DNA from: Actinomycetota bacterium
GTDB taxonomy: Bacteria > Actinomycetota > Acidimicrobiia > Acidimicrobiales > JAHWLA01
Assembly: GCA_019347595.1 (NCBI GenBank)
Contig: JAHWLA010000084.1
Location: 1-10,306 of the forward strand
Direction of reading: 5' to 3'
Length of the DNA stretch: 10,306 nucleotides
Positions 1-7,080 of this stretch are shown in pieces. Within the stretch, counting starts at the first letter, position 1, and every line of letters starts with the position of its first letter. The position numbers and the translations under genes are program-made. Under the pieces are notes generated by a model that was not told the origin of the DNA, made no database searches, and saw nothing but the letters and a program-made list of their open reading frames with translations.

Positions 1-48
1 TTCTGGTCCGTAGATCCGGCGCCCCAGCGCCGGATCTACGGACCAGAA
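1..48 (-). terminator. Perfect 22-bp inverted repeat, probable terminator of the transporter operon
   Basis: Positions 1-22 and 27-48 are exact reverse complements around a 4-nt loop (CCCA). The resulting hairpin is very stable. Read on the minus strand it starts about 13 nt after the TGA of the CCxFF gene, where the ABC importer operon would end. No T-run follows, so this is not a classical intrinsic terminator, although U-tract-poor hairpins are common in high-GC actinobacteria. The left arm begins at the first base of the window, so the repeat may extend further. It could instead be a dispersed palindromic repeat. The structure is certain; the terminator role is inferred. Confidence 0.6.
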
Positions 49-57
49 CGAGGGGGT
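45..57 (-). repeat. Copy 1 of a 13-nt post-stop motif, ACCCCCTCGTTCT
   Basis: On the minus strand the sequence ACCCCCTCGTTCT begins one nucleotide after the TGA stop of the CCxFF gene and runs into the 22-bp hairpin, sharing its last four bases with the hairpin arm. An identical copy follows the stop codon of the surface-protein gene at 6989-7001, also in the coding orientation. Its function is unknown. Confidence 0.6.
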
Positions 58-58
58 T

Positions 59-364
59 TCAGCGGTTGAGGAGGGTGTCGATCAGGGGGCGGGCGTCGGG
101 CGGGGCGGTGATGTCGAGGGTCACGTCCTCCGGCGTGAGCCCCACCCGGAACTCGAAGAACCCGCAGCAGCCCTGCTCCGCCTCCGCCAACGCCGCCAGG
201 CGGGCGGGCAGGCCCGGCGTGCGAGCGAAGCGCAAGCGGACGCCGCCCTCGACCGGCTCCTCCGCCACCGACTCCCCGACCACCGCGTGCCAGGCCGCCA
301 GCCGCGCGGGCAGCGCGGCAGGCTCCAGCGTGCAGGCGATGGGGATGGTGCGCCGCTCGGTCAT
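59..364 (-). CDS. Small CCxFF-motif protein of unknown function
   Basis: This is a 101-aa soluble protein with no signal peptide or membrane segment. It reads as an alpha/beta domain. An N-terminal strand (IPIACTLEP) is followed by a helix (LPARLAAWHAVVGE), a central strand (GGVRLRF), a second helix, the motif EQGCCGFFEF near residues 64-73, and a strand-rich end (DVTLDITAP). From memory, similar domains occur in actinobacteria both alone and fused C-terminally to MerR-type regulators, where the vicinal cysteines could bind metal. That is recollection, not a search result. The start is ATG at 364, with no clear ribosome binding site. It lies 28 nt downstream of the MalG-type permease stop, so it is probably the last gene of the operon or reads from its transcript. 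The Cys pair and Phe pair are the only distinctive residues. No function is assigned. Confidence 0.75.
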   Translation of the reverse strand: MTERRTIPIACTLEPAALPARLAAWHAVVGESVAEEPVEGGVRLRFARTPGLPARLAALAEAEQGCCGFFEFRVGLTPEDVTLDITAPPDARPLIDTLLNR

Positions 365-392
365 GCCGTCGGCAACGGTAACCGGCGTCCCG

Positions 393-1214
393 CTATTTCA
401 CCGAGCCGGCCAGCAGCCCCTCGGCCAGGTAGCGCTGGAAGGCGAAGAACACGATCAACGGGATGATCATGGAGACGAACGAGGCGGCGCTGATGATGTC
501 GATGTTGCCGCCGAACTGGCGGAGCTGCGACTGGATGGCGACGGTGATGGGGGCATTCGCCGTGCGGGCGAACACCAGCGCCACCAAGAGGTCGTTCCAC
601 ACCCAGAGGAACTGGAAAATGGCCAGGCTGGCGATGGCGGGCAGGCCCAGCGGCAGCATCACCCGCAGGAAGATACGCATCTCCGAGGCGCCGTCGAGCC
701 GGGCCGCCTCCAGCAGGTCCTTGGGGATGCCCGCGAAGAAATTGCGGAGCAGGAAGATGGCGAACGGGAGCCCGAAAGCGATGTGGAACAGCACCACGCC
801 GATGATCGAGCCGAAGATGCCGAGGGTGCCGTACAACTCGGCGACAGGGACGAGCGCCATCTGGAGGGGCACCACCAGCATCGCCACCACGCCGAGGAAG
901 ATCACGTCGCGGAACGGGAACTCGATCCACGCGAAGGCGTAGGCGGCCAGGGCGGCGATCGCCACCACGCCGAGGCTGGCAGGCACCGTGATGAGGGCGG
1001 TGTTGACCAGGCTGCGCACGATGGCGTCGGACTCCAGGATGCGCTCGAAGTTGTCGAGCGTGATCTGCGACGGCTTGGTGATCGCCTGCCACCACCCGCT
1101 GGTGGCGAACAGCTCGCGCGGCCGCAGGGCGGTGACCAGCAGCCCGACCGTCGGCACCAGCCACAGCAGGCCGACGACGGCCATGGCCACGTGGAGCGGG
1201 AGGCGCCGCGCCAT
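393..1214 (-). CDS. Carbohydrate ABC transporter permease, MalG type
   Basis: This is a 273-aa inner-membrane subunit of a carbohydrate uptake transporter (CUT1, MalG/AglG-like). It pairs with the MalF-type subunit to form the translocation path and docks on the ATPase. Hydrophobic segments lie near residues 10-30, 70-95, 103-125, 133-155, 190-212 and 243-262, giving six in all. The EAA loop that contacts the ATPase is clear at 169-190 (EAARLDGASE, then F and LPLGLP). The C-terminus (LAEGLLAGSVK) is typical of the family. The frame stays open upstream to about 1496, but that part is arginine/glycine/alanine-rich shadow sequence lying inside the previous gene. ATG at 1214 is the start because it overlaps the previous TGA by one base (TGATG) and begins the first membrane segment. 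GGAGCGAGG upstream can serve as ribosome binding site. The substrate cannot be read from this subunit. Confidence 0.95.
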   Translation of the reverse strand: MARRLPLHVAMAVVGLLWLVPTVGLLVTALRPRELFATSGWWQAITKPSQITLDNFERILESDAIVRSLVNTALITVPASLGVVAIAALAAYAFAWIEFPFRDVIFLGVVAMLVVPLQMALVPVAELYGTLGIFGSIIGVVLFHIAFGLPFAIFLLRNFFAGIPKDLLEAARLDGASEMRIFLRVMLPLGLPAIASLAIFQFLWVWNDLLVALVFARTANAPITVAIQSQLRQFGGNIDIISAASFVSMIIPLIVFFAFQRYLAEGLLAGSVK

Positions 1215-2539
1215 CAGCCTCGCTCCGCCCGGAATCGGCGCAGGTTCAGCACCATGACCGGCAGCACCAGGACGAAGAGGAGCACGGCCACGGCCGACCC
1301 CAGCCCCTCGTTGCGGGCGCCGAACGCCGTGCGCCACATCTCCAGCGCGATCACGTTGGCCTCCGTCTGCACCTCGGGCGGCGCCACCACGAGCACGATG
1401 TCGAACACCTTCAGCACGTAGATCACCAGCGTGACGAACACCACCGCCATCTCCGGCGCCAGCAGGGGGACGGTGACACGGCGGAACGTCTGCCACTCGC
1501 TCGCCCCGTCCACGCGGGCCGCTTCCAACACCTCGCGTGGGATGGCGGAGAGACCGGCGGCGAGCACCATCATGGCGAAGCCCGCCCAGATCCAGACGTA
1601 GGCCGCCATCACCGCTGGAAGGATCAACGACGGCCCCAACCAGGCGATACCCGCGAACGGCGCGTCGAAGTTCGACGACGCCATCGCCACCCGATAGGTG
1701 CCCGGTTCCACCTGCCGGAGGTGGAACGACCCGTCGTCGGCGGTGATCGCCGACTTCACCGTTGTCCCCTGCTCGTCACGGAGGTCGACCTTCATGCCCG
1801 GGAGGCCCAGCTCGGTGGGGTCGAGCACGCCTCGCTCCCCGGCGCCGCCCGGCGTGAAGTCGCGATGGACGACACCCGCCACCTCGTCGGCGGCGGGGGT
1901 GGGCATGCGTCCCGGCTCCGCCGACTCCGGCACCTGCTGGGGCGGGATGCCGATGAGGCCCAGCGACACGATCCCCCCCGGCTCCACCGGTTGCTCGGCC
2001 ACGAACCCGCCCTCGAGCGGGGTGACGCCCTGCGACGGCAGCGCACCGGCGTACTCGCCGGGCGGATCGAAGACCTCGGCCACCACGTCGATGCCCGCGT
2101 TGAGCAGCCCGCGCTCGGGCGCCTGCTCGTACACGACGCGCCAGATCACGCCGCCCGCCACCAGCGAGATCGCCATAGGCATGAACACCGCCGTGCGGAA
2201 CGCCCGCTGGTACGTCAGCCGTTCGCTCAGCACGGCGAACACCAGCCCGATGGCGGTGACCACGGCGGGCACCACGGCGACCCAGATGAGGTTGTTGCGG
2301 ATGGCCTTGAGGATGCGGGGCTCGTCGAACATGGCCCGGTAGTTGTCGAGCCCGACGAACTCGTCGCCGGTGCCGTCGCGGAAGCTGGCCACCACGGTGG
2401 CCACGATCGGCCACACCACCAGCGCTCCCAGCAGGATCAGCGCCGGCGTCAGGAACACGGCCGCCACGAGGAACCGCTCCCGGCCGCCGCGCCGGCGAGG
2501 CGCGGCGGCCGTGGGATCGAGAGGAGCGGCGACGGCCAC
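1214..2539 (-). CDS. Carbohydrate ABC transporter permease, MalF type, with large extracytoplasmic insertion
   Basis: This is a 441-aa membrane subunit, partner of the MalG-type protein. Membrane segments lie near residues 23-50, 83-105, 117-136, 303-330, 360-385 and 415-433. The EAA motif is at 339-360 (EAARVDGASE, then VPLLAP). Family members without a large loop run about 290-320 aa. The extra length sits between segments 3 and 4 (about 140-302), outside the membrane, where E. coli MalF has its P2 loop that contacts the binding protein. Residues 221-285 of the loop read as a Cna_B/SdrD_B-like beta-sandwich: GVVHRDF, GVLDPTELGLPGMKVDLRD, DDGSFHLRQVEPGTYRV. My recollection is that alpha-glucoside permeases of the AglF group in actinobacteria share this layout. 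The start is GTG at 2539, six nt after the binding-protein stop, with a weak ribosome binding site (GCCGGG), so translation is probably coupled. Confidence 0.93.
   Translation of the reverse strand: MAVAAPLDPTAAAPRRRGGRERFLVAAVFLTPALILLGALVVWPIVATVVASFRDGTGDEFVGLDNYRAMFDEPRILKAIRNNLIWVAVVPAVVTAIGLVFAVLSERLTYQRAFRTAVFMPMAISLVAGGVIWRVVYEQAPERGLLNAGIDVVAEVFDPPGEYAGALPSQGVTPLEGGFVAEQPVEPGGIVSLGLIGIPPQQVPESAEPGRMPTPAADEVAGVVHRDFTPGGAGERGVLDPTELGLPGMKVDLRDEQGTTVKSAITADDGSFHLRQVEPGTYRVAMASSNFDAPFAGIAWLGPSLILPAVMAAYVWIWAGFAMMVLAAGLSAIPREVLEAARVDGASEWQTFRRVTVPLLAPEMAVVFVTLVIYVLKVFDIVLVVAPPEVQTEANVIALEMWRTAFGARNEGLGSAVAVLLFVLVLPVMVLNLRRFRAERG
1679..1879 (-). other. Cna_B/SdrD_B-like beta-sandwich inside the MalF-type permease
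   Basis: This covers permease residues 221-287. The order is strand (AGVVHRDF), glycine-rich turn, GVLDPTELGLPGMKV, LRDEQG, a Ser/Thr strand (VKSAITADDG), SFHL, EPGTYRV. This is the usual pattern of carboxypeptidase-regulatory/SdrD_B modules in surface proteins (lpGv.V.L.d..G, dGsf.f..v.pG.Y.v). It lies in the loop between membrane segments 3 and 4, facing outward, and is preceded by about 80 residues rich in Pro, Gly and Glu. I infer contact with the lipid-anchored binding protein or cell-wall glycan. Confidence 0.7.
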
Positions 2540-2545
2540 CCCGGC

Positions 2546-3868
2546 CTACTCGGCGTAGGCGGCGGCTGCGGCCTGTTCGAGGGCGGTGGCGACGGCGTCG
2601 ACGTTGCCGGGGTTGCGGGCGAGGTCCTGGAGGATCGCCCACTCGCCGCGGCCCACGGTGCCGCCGAACGCAGCCGGGGCCAGGTCGCTCATGTCGAAGC
2701 GGAACGTCTCGGCGTTCGCCAGCGCCAGGGCGTTGCGCCGCTGGATGGCGTTCGCGTAGGCCGCCTCGTCGACCGCCTTGTTGGGCGAGGCGAACCCGCC
2801 CTGGCGGGCCCAGATCTCGGCCGCCTCGGCCGTCGTGAGGAATGTGAGGAACGCCCGGGCCTGGGGCGTGTCCTTCATCATCACCACGGCATCGCCGCCG
2901 CCCACGACCATCGGGTCGGAGCCGCCCACCGACGGGAAGTCGAACACGTTGTAGTCGGTCTCCGGCTCGGCCGGGACGGTCGCCACGCCGGGCACGAAGT
3001 CGCCCTCGATGACCATGGCCGCGGCAGGCGGCTTCTTGAAGACGTTGTCGACCGACTGGACGAAGGTGGTCGACACCGCGGAGCCGTTGACCAGTGCCGG
3101 GTCGAGCACCCGGGCCATGGTGCGCAGCGCCTCCTTCACCGAGGGGTCGGTCCACGGGATGTCGTGCGTGGTGAGCTGGTCGTACTTCTCCGGGCCGGCC
3201 TGGCGGATGTAGATGTTCTCGAACAGGTCGGTGAGGACCCAGCCGTCGCCCCCGCCGATGGAGAAGGGCGGGATGCCGGAGTCGCGGATTGTCCCGGCGA
3301 TGCGCATCAACTCGTCGAACGTCTCGGGCGGCTCGACGCCCGCGGTGCGGAAGGCGCCGACGTTGTACCAGACGGTCGACTTGTTGGCGGCCTTGTAGAA
3401 CAGCCCGTAGAGCTGGTTGTTCACCGTGCCCAATGTGCGCCAGTCGTCGGCCCAGTTGCGGTCGATGGCACGGCCCGCCGCCTCTTCTATCGGCTGCAGC
3501 GCGTTCTGGCCCGCCAGGTCGCGCAGCAACCCGGGCTGCGGCAGGATGGCGACGTCGGGGGGCGAACCGCCCGCCAGGCGGGTGCGCAGGGCGGTGGCGA
3601 TGTCGTCGCCCGTGGATGTGAACGTCACCGTCGTGCCGGTGCGGGCGGTGAAGGCGTCGAGCACCTGCTTGAAGGCGGCCTGCTCTTCGCCGCTCCACAC
3701 GGCGGAGACCTCCATGGAGCCTCCGACGTTGGTGGGGACTTCGAGGTCGTCGCCCCCGCCGCCTGTCGGGGCTGCGCCGTTGTCGCCGTCGTCGTCGTCG
3801 CCGCAGCCGGCGGCGGCCAGGGCCAGCACGCACAAGAGGGCCAAGAGCCTGCGGAGGGATGCGGTCAT
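2546..3868 (-). CDS. Carbohydrate ABC transporter substrate-binding lipoprotein, alpha-glucoside-binder-like
   Basis: This is a 440-aa extracellular binding protein that captures sugar and delivers it to the two permeases. The signal peptide (MTASLRRLLALLCVLALAAAGC) ends in a lipobox with lipidated Cys22, followed by an acidic Asp/Gly linker. The mature domain is of the cluster-1 (MalE/UgpB/AglE) type: PPDVAILPQPGLLRDLA, NKSTVWYNVGAF, a GGGDGWVLTDLFENIYIR stretch with AGPEKYDQL after it, and WTDPSVKEAL. The DGW-LTD-FENIY-AGPEKYD run is what I associate with alpha-glucoside (AglE-like) binders, so maltose, trehalose or sucrose-type sugars are plausible, but specificity is not proven. Length is normal for the family. 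ATG at 3868 has a strong ribosome binding site (AAGGAGA) inside the end of the ATPase gene, whose stop is two nt upstream. Confidence 0.93.
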   Translation of the reverse strand: MTASLRRLLALLCVLALAAAGCGDDDDGDNGAAPTGGGGDDLEVPTNVGGSMEVSAVWSGEEQAAFKQVLDAFTARTGTTVTFTSTGDDIATALRTRLAGGSPPDVAILPQPGLLRDLAGQNALQPIEEAAGRAIDRNWADDWRTLGTVNNQLYGLFYKAANKSTVWYNVGAFRTAGVEPPETFDELMRIAGTIRDSGIPPFSIGGGDGWVLTDLFENIYIRQAGPEKYDQLTTHDIPWTDPSVKEALRTMARVLDPALVNGSAVSTTFVQSVDNVFKKPPAAAMVIEGDFVPGVATVPAEPETDYNVFDFPSVGGSDPMVVGGGDAVVMMKDTPQARAFLTFLTTAEAAEIWARQGGFASPNKAVDEAAYANAIQRRNALALANAETFRFDMSDLAPAAFGGTVGRGEWAILQDLARNPGNVDAVATALEQAAAAAYAE

Positions 3869-3870
3869 GC

Positions 3871-5076
3871 TCAGTCTCCTTCGTAGATAGCGAGCGCGGT
3901 CTCTGGGTCGAAGAAGTGCAGGGCCCGGGTCTCGACGGCCATCTCCACGGCCTGGCCGGGTTTGACGTCGGAACGGGCGGCGAAGCGGCCGACGAGCACG
4001 GCGCTCTCGCCTTGGAGGCGCTGGACGACCACCTGGTCGACGTCGGCGGCGACCTCACGGGTCTCCTCGGTCAGCGCCGGGCGGGCGGCCACCTCGATGT
4101 GGACCACCAGTTCGGAGCCCAACGCCTCGGTGAGTCGGACCTGGCCGGTCAGGCGGGCGCCGGTGTCGCGGGCGAGGGCGGCGTCGTCGAGGTCCTCGGG
4201 CCGGATACCGAGGATGATCTCCCGACCGACATAGGCGGCCAGGCCGGGGCGCTGCGCCACCGTCTCCGGCGGGATGGCGACGGCCGCCGTGCCGCTGAGG
4301 CGCACGACTACGGCGTCGTCGTCGCCCTCACGCTCGACGGTGCCGCGCACCATGTTCATGGCCGGGCTGCCGATGAAGCCGGCGACGAAGAGGTTGACCG
4401 GCCGGTCGTAGAGCGTCTGGGGCTCGTCGACCTGCTGGAGCTCGCCCTTGCGCAGCACCGCCACCCGGTGGCCCATCGTCATGGCCTCCGTCTGGTCGTG
4501 GGTGACGTACAGCGTCGTCACCCCAAGCTGGCGCTGCAGGCCGCTGATCTCCGCCCGCATTTGCACGCGGAGCTTGGCGTCGAGGTTGGACAGGGGCTCG
4601 TCCATGAGAAAGGCCTGGGGTTCCCGCACGATGGCGCGGCCCATGGCGACCCGCTGGCGCTGCCCGCCGGAGAGGGCGCGAGGCTTGCGCTCCAGGTACT
4701 CGGCAATGCCGAGGATGTCGGCGGCGTGCTCGACGCGGCGGGCGATCTCGTCCTTCGGCACCTTGCGGAGCTGGAGGCCGAAGGCCATGTTGTCGGCCAC
4801 CGTCATGTGGGGGTACAGCGCGTAGCTCTGGAACACCATGGCCAGGTCGCGGTCCTTGGCGGGCACGTGGTTCACCACCCGCTCGCCGATGCGCACCTCG
4901 CCTGCGCTGATCTCCTCCAGGCCGGCGACCATGCGCAGGGCGGTGGTCTTGCCGCACCCGGACGGCCCGACCAGGACCATGAACTCGCCGTCGGCGACCT
5001 CGAGATTCAGCCGCGAAACGGCTTTCGTGCCGTCGCCGTAGGTCTTGTCGACGTCAACGAAGGCGATCTGCGCCAA
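3871..5076 (-). CDS. Sugar ABC transporter ATP-binding protein, MalK/UgpC/MsmK type
   Basis: This is a 401-aa cytoplasmic ATPase that powers the importer. Walker A is GPSGCGKTT (37-45), the Q-loop glutamine is 83, the signature is LSGGQ (135-139), Walker B is FLMDEP (156-161), the D-loop is SNLD (163-166) and the switch histidine is 193. Residues from about 236 form the MalK-type C-terminal regulatory/TOBE domain (GSPAMNM, then ILGIRPEDL, ending FDPETALAIYEGD). All catalytic residues are present and the length is normal. The start is TTG at 5076, chosen because AGGGGAG lies 7 nt upstream and the protein then begins MAQIAFVDVDKTYGDGT, as homologues do. It is the first gene of the operon, so the transporter encodes its own ATPase rather than borrowing a shared one. 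Many actinobacterial sugar operons lack this gene. Confidence 0.97.
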   Translation of the reverse strand: MAQIAFVDVDKTYGDGTKAVSRLNLEVADGEFMVLVGPSGCGKTTALRMVAGLEEISAGEVRIGERVVNHVPAKDRDLAMVFQSYALYPHMTVADNMAFGLQLRKVPKDEIARRVEHAADILGIAEYLERKPRALSGGQRQRVAMGRAIVREPQAFLMDEPLSNLDAKLRVQMRAEISGLQRQLGVTTLYVTHDQTEAMTMGHRVAVLRKGELQQVDEPQTLYDRPVNLFVAGFIGSPAMNMVRGTVEREGDDDAVVVRLSGTAAVAIPPETVAQRPGLAAYVGREIILGIRPEDLDDAALARDTGARLTGQVRLTEALGSELVVHIEVAARPALTEETREVAADVDQVVVQRLQGESAVLVGRFAARSDVKPGQAVEMAVETRALHFFDPETALAIYEGD

Positions 5077-5206
5077 GCAACCGCTCCCCTCGGAGGTGGG
5101 TTGTCGCCGCTCCTACCCACTTCATGTCGTTCAGACGCACCTCAGGGGTCGACGTGGGTAGAGAATGGGGAGGAACCGGCCGAAACAGCCGACAAGGGGA
5201 GGCCCC
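5077..5206. promoter_or_regulatory. Divergent intergenic region between importer operon and surface-protein gene
   Basis: This 130-nt region must hold the promoters of both divergent transcripts. The ATPase ribosome binding site is at 5084-5090 (minus strand). The surface-protein ribosome binding site AAGGGGAGG is at 5194-5202. An 8-bp inverted repeat, CTACCCAC (5113-5120) and GTGGGTAG (5154-5161), could be an operator, and a related GTGGGTTG sits at 5096-5103. On the plus strand TAGAGAAT (5159-5166) resembles a -10 box, but no well-spaced -35 accompanies it. No regulator gene lies in the window. Confidence 0.4.
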
Positions 5207-6982
5207 ATGCGCGTCGTCGCCAACCGGAGCATGTGCCGTCGTGGCGTCGTCGGCGCGCTCCTGGTCTTCGTCGTGGCGTGGGCGTTCGCCGGTCCGGCGG
5301 CGGGGGCGCCGCCCGAGAACCGGCCGGGCCGCTCCGAGAACCGCGACAAGCACGACACCACCACGACGACCACCGCGGATGGTGCGGACACCACCGCCGA
5401 GGCGAGCGGTGACGCGACGACGTCGACCACCTCGGCCACGACGACCGCGGGCGGGAAGGGCAACGGCAAGGGTGCGGCGGCCACCACCACGAGCACGCTC
5501 GCCGTGGAGGTCGGCACCACGACGACCACCGAGGCGGCGTCGGGGGCAGCCGGCGAGGCGGCCGGCCAGGTGCGGGCGGCGGCCGCGGCCCTGACCATCG
5601 AGACCATCACGTGGGACGTCGTCGGCCTCGACAGCAACAACGTGACCACCGGCCCGAACACCTACCCGGTGGGTGTGCGGGTGTGCGCCACTGGTGGGGC
5701 AGTCGCCGATGTCACCGTCGCCTTCACATGGGACAGCTTCAACCCCTACCTCAACCTGTTCGGGCCGTCGGTGCTGTCGATCGCCTCGTTGGCCGACGGC
5801 GCCTGCGCCGACCGCTACTTCTTCGTGGTGGTGACGCGGGACGCGGCGGCCTACCGCACCACGCGCGCCTACCACGTGACCGCCTCGGCGCCAGGGGTGC
5901 CGACCGTGAGCACGCCCACGCCGCGGCAGCTCTACGTCGAGAAGCTGCTGTCGCAGAACCGCAACGCCGTGCTGTCGATCGACGGGCCCACCACGGTGTA
6001 CGAGGGCGACACCGTGACCTACACAGTGACGGCGTCGACGGCGCCCAACGGGTACTCGCAACTGGAGACGTTCCTCACCATGCTCGGACCGCTGTTCCAG
6101 TTGCTCGAGGTGAACCTGGTCTACGAGACGCCGTCGGGCTCGAACCGGTCGCCGTACGTCGACGCGTGCGGATGGGACAACGACCCCACAAGCTCGACCT
6201 ACCGCTCCTGCGTGGGGCCGGAGAAGGTGCCGGGCGGCCGAGTGGGCGGCACGATGATCGGCGACTTCACCGGCGTGGTGAGCGGCACAGGCAGCACGAC
6301 GATGTCGAACGCCATCGTCGACGTGTCGGGCGGCAGCTACCACTACAACACCGACTTCGGCACCGCTCCCAACCTCATCGGCGTGGTGGCGCTGCCGTCG
6401 GCCGACCTGGCACTGAGCAAGACGGCCGTGGGGTCGTTTGTGGCCGGGGAGACGGGGGCGTTCGGGCTCACCGTCACCAACCTGGGGCCGAGCGCATCGG
6501 GCACGCCCGTGGTGATCACCGACACGCTGCCCGCGGGCGTGACGTTCGTGAGCGGGGGCGGGTCGGGGTGGACGTGCTCGGCGTCGGGGGCGACGGTCAC
6601 ATGCTCCACCGCGGCGGCGCTGGCCGCGGGCTCGTCGTCGGCCGTGACCATCACGGTGGCGCTGGCCGACTCGTTGGCGGGCTCGGTGCTGAACACCGCC
6701 GTGGTGTCGGGGCCGGGGCGTGACCTGACCCCCGGTAACAACACCGCCCAAGCCACGGCGCGGGTGACCAGCGTGGACGACGTGCGCAGCGTCGACCCGC
6801 CCGCCTCGCGCGGGGCCGGCGCCGAGCGCACGCGTACCGGCGGGGTGGACATGGACGTGAGCGACACCCGGCTGGCCGTCACCGGCGCCTCGAGCACGGG
6901 GATGCTGGTGGCGCTGGCCCTGTTCCTCATCGCCCTCGGCTCGGCGGCGCGGCGGGCGGCCGCCCCCTCGCGCCATCGGTAG
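5207..6982 (+). CDS. Secreted surface protein with DUF11 domain and LAxTG-type sorting signal
   Basis: This is a 591-aa protein. A signal peptide (residues 1 to about 33, cleaved near GPAAGA) is followed by a Thr/Ala/Gly-rich stalk (about 45-125). The ectodomain at 127-400 is one I do not recognise, with Cys160/200 and Cys321/335 possibly paired. A DUF11-type repeat follows at about 400-521 (ADLALSKTAVGS, VTNLGPSASGTPVVITDTLPAGVTFVS, NTAVVSG, DLTPGNNTAQA, with Cys457/466). The C-terminus has LAVTG (556-560), a hydrophobic segment (565-580) and an Arg-rich tail, matching a sortase cell-wall sorting signal of the LAxTG kind used by class E sortases in high-GC Gram-positives. I chose ATG 5207 over in-frame ATG 5165 because AAGGGGAGG precedes it by 4 nt and it starts directly at the signal peptide. 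Role is probably structural or adhesive. No sortase gene is in the window. Confidence 0.88.
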   Translation: MRVVANRSMCRRGVVGALLVFVVAWAFAGPAAGAPPENRPGRSENRDKHDTTTTTTADGADTTAEASGDATTSTTSATTTAGGKGNGKGAAATTTSTLAVEVGTTTTTEAASGAAGEAAGQVRAAAAALTIETITWDVVGLDSNNVTTGPNTYPVGVRVCATGGAVADVTVAFTWDSFNPYLNLFGPSVLSIASLADGACADRYFFVVVTRDAAAYRTTRAYHVTASAPGVPTVSTPTPRQLYVEKLLSQNRNAVLSIDGPTTVYEGDTVTYTVTASTAPNGYSQLETFLTMLGPLFQLLEVNLVYETPSGSNRSPYVDACGWDNDPTSSTYRSCVGPEKVPGGRVGGTMIGDFTGVVSGTGSTTMSNAIVDVSGGSYHYNTDFGTAPNLIGVVALPSADLALSKTAVGSFVAGETGAFGLTVTNLGPSASGTPVVITDTLPAGVTFVSGGGSGWTCSASGATVTCSTAAALAAGSSSAVTITVALADSLAGSVLNTAVVSGPGRDLTPGNNTAQATARVTSVDDVRSVDPPASRGAGAERTRTGGVDMDVSDTRLAVTGASSTGMLVALALFLIALGSAARRAAAPSRHR

Positions 6983-6988
6983 TCCGGG

Positions 6989-7045
6989 ACCCCCTCGTTC
7001 TCATACGCACAGTGCGGGCAGGCGCCGCCGTTTCGCGTACGAGTT
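6989..7045 (+). repeat. Copy 2 of the 13-nt post-stop motif plus an imperfect stem-loop
   Basis: ACCCCCTCGTTCT (6989-7001) lies 6 nt after the TAG of the surface-protein gene, identical to the minus-strand motif at 45-57. CTCATACGC (7000-7008) pairs with GCGTACGAG (7035-7043) with one mismatch, around a GC-rich 26-nt loop. As in copy 1, the end of the motif forms the outer edge of the stem. A termination or RNA 3'-end role is inferred from position. The rest of the 98-nt gap before the next gene must also contain that gene's promoter, which I cannot place. Confidence 0.45.
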
Positions 7046-7080
7046 CGGTAGTTTCGGCCACCCAAACCACGGAGGCGCTG

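Noticed and set aside
1215..1496. N-terminal extension of the MalG-type permease
   Set aside because: The extension lies wholly inside the upstream permease gene and is shadow-like. ATG 1214 in the TGATG overlap starts the conserved protein.
1721..3886. Very long plus-strand open frame (721 codons) opposite the permease and binding-protein genes, and similar ones at 66-1421 and 3859-5412
   Set aside because: The translations are rich in Arg, Gly, His and Asp with no fold-like pattern, and mirror the codon bias of the real minus-strand genes. They lie opposite clear ABC transporter genes.
1776..4058. 760-codon minus-strand open frame in a second frame
   Set aside because: It crosses the ATPase, binding-protein and permease genes out of frame and has Arg/Pro/Gly-rich shadow composition.
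5113..5161. 8-bp inverted repeat CTACCCAC/GTGGGTAG as a LacI-type operator
   Set aside because: The arms are 33 nt apart, unlike the compact operators of LacI proteins, and no regulator gene is visible. It is only noted as part of the intergenic region.
5054..6976. 640-codon minus-strand open frame opposite the surface-protein gene
   Set aside because: Arg/Gly/His-rich shadow composition. The plus-strand gene has a signal peptide, DUF11 repeat, sorting signal and ribosome binding site.
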